From: Bacteroidales bacterium UBA3382
Lineage (GTDB): Bacteria > Bacteroidota > Bacteroidia > Bacteroidales > UBA932
Reading direction: 5' to 3'
Length of the DNA: 9,712 nt
NCBI GenBank assembly: GCA_002358965.1
Contig: DEPW01000130.1
Location: forward strand, 6,024-15,735
Under the pieces are notes generated by a model. The model was not told the DNA's origin and made no database searches. It worked only from the letters and a program-made list of their open reading frames with translations. Within the stretch, counting starts at the first letter, position 1; each line of letters opens with the position of its first letter. This document shows, piece by piece, positions 6,984-9,712 of the stretch. The position numbers and the translations under genes were made by a program.

Positions 6984-8114
6984 CTACAATCTTGTCGATA
7001 CGCGTCTTACCGTAGCCTCTTTCCAGGCTTTGAAGTCTCCGGCGATGATGTGTCTGCGTGCTTCCCTTACAAGGGCCAGGTAAAATGCCAGATTGTGCTC
7101 GGAAGCTATCTGTCCGGCAAAGATTTCCCCGGCTATGAACAGATGCCTCAGATAGGCCTTGCTGTAATAGCGGTCCACGAAGGAGTCCCCGTCGGGATCT
7201 ATCGGCGAAAAGTCGTCGGCCCATTTGCGGTTGCGCATGTTCATGATGCCGTTCCATGTGAAAATCATGCCGTTCCTGCCGTTGCGCGTCGGCATCACGC
7301 AGTCGAACATGTCCACGCCCCTTTCGATGCCTTCGAGCAGGTTCTCGGGCGTCCCGACGCCCATGAGGTATCTCGGACGGTCGTCCGGCAATATTGGGCA
7401 GGTGACTTCCAGCATTTCGTACATCTTTTCGGTAGGCTCTCCGACCGAAAGCCCTCCGATCGCATAGCCTTCCCTGTCCAGCGAGGCCGCATGTTCTGCC
7501 GCCTCTTTGCGGAGTTCGGGGTAGATGCAGCCCTGCACTATCGGGAACAGTGCTTGCGGGTAGCCGTACAGCGGTTCGGTCTCGTCGAACCGTTTCACGC
7601 ACCTTTCCAGCCATGCCTTTGTCAGATCGAGCGACTTCTTCGCATATTTGAAATCCGCATCCCCCGGTGTGCATTCGTCGAGGGCCATGACGATGTCGGC
7701 TCCGATCTTCCTCTGGGTGTCCATGTTGTTTTCAGGCGTGAAGACATGCTTCGAGCCGTCTATGTGCGATGAAAAGGTGCAGCCTTCGGCTGTGAGCTTG
7801 CGTATCGGAGAGAGGGAAAATATCTGGAATCCTCCGCTGTCCGTGAGTATCGGCCTGTCCCATGAAATGAACTTGTGCAGCCCTCCGGCACTGTGGAGGG
7901 TATCGAGTCCGGGCCTCAGGTACAGGTGGTAGGTGTTCCCGAGTATGATCTGCGCCCCGATGTCTTCCTTGAGATCGCGGTGATAGATGCCTTTCACCGA
8001 ACCGACCGTGCCTACGGGCATGAAGACCGGGGTCTCTATCTCCCCGTGTGCCGTATATATTTTCCCTGCCCTTGCCGCCGAAAGCGGGTCGCCGGCTGTC
8101 TTTTCGAATCTCAT
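6984..8114 (-). CDS. tgt: tRNA-guanine(34) transglycosylase, zinc-ligand cysteines absent
   Basis: A 376-aa cytoplasmic enzyme that swaps guanine 34 in GUN-anticodon tRNAs (Asp, Asn, His, Tyr) for preQ1, the committed step of queuosine modification. Aligned from memory to Zymomonas TGT with a constant offset, the key residues are present. They are general-acid D92 (TDSGG), nucleophile D271 (DMFDCVMPTRNGRNG) and the base-recognition set D146-E147-C148 (DECTP), Q194 (PIVQG) and GGLSVGE (220-226). C148 and V224 are the small-pocket residues typical of preQ1-using bacterial enzymes; queuine users tend to have Gly at the V224 position. The zinc site is unusual: the CxCxxC cysteines are replaced by G309, S311 and D314, and only H340 remains. 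I recall the same in other Bacteroidetes TGTs. The gene heads an operon with the LptF/G permease and is transcribed divergently from nupG. Confidence 0.96.
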   Translation of the reverse strand: MRFEKTAGDPLSAARAGKIYTAHGEIETPVFMPVGTVGSVKGIYHRDLKEDIGAQIILGNTYHLYLRPGLDTLHSAGGLHKFISWDRPILTDSGGFQIFSLSPIRKLTAEGCTFSSHIDGSKHVFTPENNMDTQRKIGADIVMALDECTPGDADFKYAKKSLDLTKAWLERCVKRFDETEPLYGYPQALFPIVQGCIYPELRKEAAEHAASLDREGYAIGGLSVGEPTEKMYEMLEVTCPILPDDRPRYLMGVGTPENLLEGIERGVDMFDCVMPTRNGRNGMIFTWNGIMNMRNRKWADDFSPIDPDGDSFVDRYYSKAYLRHLFIAGEIFAGQIASEHNLAFYLALVREARRHIIAGDFKAWKEATVRRVSTRL

Positions 8115-8149
8115 ACTGCGGTATATAGTCGTTTATGCGTAAAAACTTT

Positions 8150-8157
8150 CAAATATA
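8150..8157 (-). promoter_or_regulatory. Candidate Bacteroidetes -7 element for tgt operon
   Basis: Read on the minus strand the bases are TATATTTG, a perfect match to the Bacteroidetes -7 consensus TAnnTTTG. It lies 35 bp upstream of the tgt ATG, which implies a leader of about 30 nt. No TTTG is present at the expected -33 spacing (19-21 bp upstream); that area is simply AT-rich. The short leader leaves no room for a typical riboswitch. Confidence 0.5.
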
Positions 8158-8180
8158 CGCATTATTTGTAAAATAATAGA

Positions 8181-8188
8181 TAACTTTA
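8181..8188 (+). promoter_or_regulatory. Weak candidate -7 element for nupG
   Basis: TAACTTTA matches the Bacteroidetes -7 consensus TAnnTTTG at all but the last base and lies 45 bp upstream of the nupG ATG. A TTTG occurs at 8165-8168 but is only 12 bp away, too close for a standard -33 element. This is the best plus-strand candidate in the 119-bp divergent intergenic region, but the support is weak. Confidence 0.25.
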
Positions 8189-8233
8189 CGGTTTTCAATT
8201 GGATGTTTTCTCATTTTTTAGACTGTTTGTATC

Positions 8234-9508
8234 ATGAAGACGATAAGATTAAGGCTGATAGTGATGAGTTTCCTCCAGTTTGCAGTCTGGGGGGCATACC
8301 TTACTTCGATGGGCAGCTATCTCAGCAGGATAGGGCTCGGGGAAAGGATCGGGATATTCTATGCCATGCAGGGAATAGTGTCCATATTCATGCCTGCGAT
8401 AATGGGAGTGATTGCCGACAGGTATGTCCGGGCGGAAAGGCTCCTGGGCATCAGCCACTTCATATCCGCGCTGGCGATGTTCGCCACCGGCTATGTGGGA
8501 CTTACTGCCGCCCAGGCCGGAGTCAATCCGGATTTCGGGGCCATGTTCGCCTTCTATTCGGTATCGGTCGCTTTCTTCATGCCGACGATAGCCTTGTCCA
8601 ATTCGGTGTCGTATTCGGCGCTGACCAAATACGGTTATGACACGGTGAAGGATTTTCCTCCGATAAGGACTTTCGGGACCGTGGGTTTCATCTGCGCCAT
8701 GTGGCTTGTCAATTTCTCGAAAATCGGCGGGGTCTCGTTCCAGGACAGTTACATGCAGTTCTTCGTTTCGGCGGTTTTCGGAATAGCTCTTTCGGTATAT
8801 GCGTTTACGATGCCCGAATGTCCTGTCACGAAGAACAAAGGCTCGCTTTCCTTCGTCGATGTGTTCGGGCTGAAGGCCTTTACTCTGTTCAAAGAGCGGA
8901 GGATGGCGGTATTCTTCATATTCTCGATGTTGCTCGGAGTGTCCTTGCAGATAACCAACGGTTACGGCAATGCGTTCATCTCCAGCTTCCAGAACAGTGC
9001 GGATCCGGTCCTTGCCGAGTCATGGGGGGCGCGTAACGCCAATGCGCTGATTTCGCTGTCGCAGTTTTCGGAGACCCTGTGCATATTGATGATACCGTTC
9101 TTTCTGAAGAAATTCGGCATAAAGGCTGTCATGCTGATAGCTATGTTCGCGTGGGTGCTCAGGTTCGCATTGTTCGGAGCGGGAAATCCGGGGGACGGCG
9201 TATGGATGTTCGTCCTGTCGATGATAGTATACGGTGTGGCTTTCGACTTTTACAATATTTCCGGCTCTCTGTTCGTCGACAAGGAGACCCGGCCTGAAAT
9301 CCGCTCGTCAGCACAGGGACTGTTCATGTTGATGACAAACGGTTTCGGGGCCACAATCGGTACGCTCGCCGCCCAGGAAGTGGTGAACCATTTCGTATAT
9401 CGCGCCCAGGTGCCGAACTGGCCGGCCGCGTGGTATGTCTTTGCAGCCTATGCTTTGGTGGTGGCGGTGACTTTCGCCTTCGTGTTCAAAGACAGGAAAC
9501 CGGCTTAG
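8234..9508 (+). CDS. nupG: NupG-type nucleoside:H+ symporter (MFS)
   Basis: A 424-aa, twelve-helix inner-membrane transporter for uptake of nucleosides with protons, in the NupG/XapB branch of the major facilitator superfamily. Identity to E. coli NupG is visible along the whole length: SFLQFAVWG (12-20), MPAIMGVIADR (53-63), DFPPIRTFGTVGFI (140-153), AVFFIFSMLLG (225-235), LQITNGYGN (238-246), LSMIVYGVAFDFYNISGSLFV (about 328-348) and RSSAQGLFMLMTNGFG (357-372). Residues I remember as lining the E. coli NupG substrate site are all conserved by alignment: R145, T149, F152, Q239, N242, Q277, E280, Y333, F337. Length is close to E. coli NupG (418 aa). The ATG at 8234 gives the expected short cytoplasmic N-terminus before helix 1. 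It is monocistronic here, divergent from tgt, and its 3' end overlaps a convergent gene by 23 bp. Its specificity among nucleosides is unknown. Confidence 0.94.
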   Translation: MKTIRLRLIVMSFLQFAVWGAYLTSMGSYLSRIGLGERIGIFYAMQGIVSIFMPAIMGVIADRYVRAERLLGISHFISALAMFATGYVGLTAAQAGVNPDFGAMFAFYSVSVAFFMPTIALSNSVSYSALTKYGYDTVKDFPPIRTFGTVGFICAMWLVNFSKIGGVSFQDSYMQFFVSAVFGIALSVYAFTMPECPVTKNKGSLSFVDVFGLKAFTLFKERRMAVFFIFSMLLGVSLQITNGYGNAFISSFQNSADPVLAESWGARNANALISLSQFSETLCILMIPFFLKKFGIKAVMLIAMFAWVLRFALFGAGNPGDGVWMFVLSMIVYGVAFDFYNISGSLFVDKETRPEIRSSAQGLFMLMTNGFGATIGTLAAQEVVNHFVYRAQVPNWPAAWYVFAAYALVVAVTFAFVFKDRKPA

Positions 9509-9712
9509 CGAGGCCCCCGGCCCTGTAATCGAGTGTCACGAGAGCTTTGGATGGTCGGCTGAATTCCAGCCTGACAGTTTCCTTTGCGGAGCGGTTGAGG
9601 CTTGCCTGCCACCAGTTGGTGAATCTTACACCCGAGGTCTGCCATTCCAGACCGTCTGAAACTATTGTCAGATCCCTGTCTGGGGAAAATATGGACACGG
9701 CCCTGCCTTTTC
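9486..9712 (-). CDS. Unrecognised protein, C-terminal fragment running off the right edge
   Basis: A minus-strand reading frame stays open from the right edge (base 9710 inward) to a TGA at 9486-9488, giving at least 74 C-terminal residues. I do not recognise the family. The visible sequence alternates polar and hydrophobic residues (SIFSPDRDLTIVSDGLEW, ETVRLEFSRPSKALVTLDYR), suggesting beta-strands. A beta-sandwich domain at the end of an extracytoplasmic or carbohydrate-active enzyme is one possibility, but this is only a guess. Codon choice (AGG, ATA, GGC) resembles the neighbouring genes. The GTG at 9698 could be a start for a 70-aa protein, but a gene continuing from outside the window is more likely. 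It is convergent with nupG and overlaps its 3' end by 23 bp, with no hairpin seen between them. Confidence 0.55.
   Translation of the reverse strand, partial: KGRAVSIFSPDRDLTIVSDGLEWQTSGVRFTNWWQASLNRSAKETVRLEFSRPSKALVTLDYRAGGLAKPVSCL

Noticed and set aside
6819..7772. 317-codon open frame on the plus strand opposite tgt and the lptF/G start
   Set aside because: It lies antisense to a fully conserved TGT. Its start is in the middle of lptF/G and the protein resembles no family.
8115..8150. Possible preQ1 riboswitch in the tgt leader
   Set aside because: The predicted leader is only about 30 nt. It shows neither a C-rich loop nor the A-rich tail of a preQ1-I aptamer.

Overview
The window looks like chromosomal DNA from a Bacteroidales-type bacterium. 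The evidence is lineage-typical protein variants (a lipoprotein membrane-fusion protein, a TGT without zinc cysteines that I associate with this phylum, a tgt–LptF/G gene pair), starts with no clear Shine-Dalgarno sequence, and a perfect Bacteroidetes-type -7 element (TAnnTTTG) upstream of tgt. Coding density is high. GC is moderate, with frequent AGG and ATA codons. I see no mobile element, CRISPR array, tRNA or rRNA.

Region 1 (1-5711, plus strand) is a tightly packed six-gene operon for a tripartite ABC exporter. In order it encodes the C-terminal part of a TolC-family outer-membrane channel (cut by the left edge), a lipoprotein HlyD/YbhG-type periplasmic adaptor, two separate ABC ATPases, and two ABC-2 type permeases. 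Gaps are 3-11 nt, with one 4-nt ATGA overlap. The layout matches E. coli YbhGFSR, except that the tandem ATPase YbhF is split here into two genes. The two ATPases are complementary: the first lacks the Q-loop Gln and the H-switch His, and the second lacks a canonical signature motif. A heterodimer would therefore have one consensus and one degenerate ATP site.

Region 2 (5712-5881) is a convergent intergenic gap holding a probable bidirectional hairpin terminator. It also holds an out-of-frame, coding-looking tail just past the LptF/G stop codon.

Region 3 (5882-8114, minus strand) is a two-gene operon: tgt (tRNA-guanine transglycosylase, queuosine pathway) followed 4 nt later by an LptF/LptG-family LPS export permease. 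The TGT has all catalytic and preQ1-type pocket residues but has lost the three zinc-binding cysteines.

Region 4 (8115-9712) has a 119-bp divergent promoter region, then a NupG-type nucleoside:H+ symporter on the plus strand. An unrecognised minus-strand gene enters from the right edge and overlaps the nupG 3' end by 23 bp.

Overall this is housekeeping plus efflux content. I found no wholly new system. The most interesting points are the asymmetric split ATPase pair and the zinc-site-less TGT.
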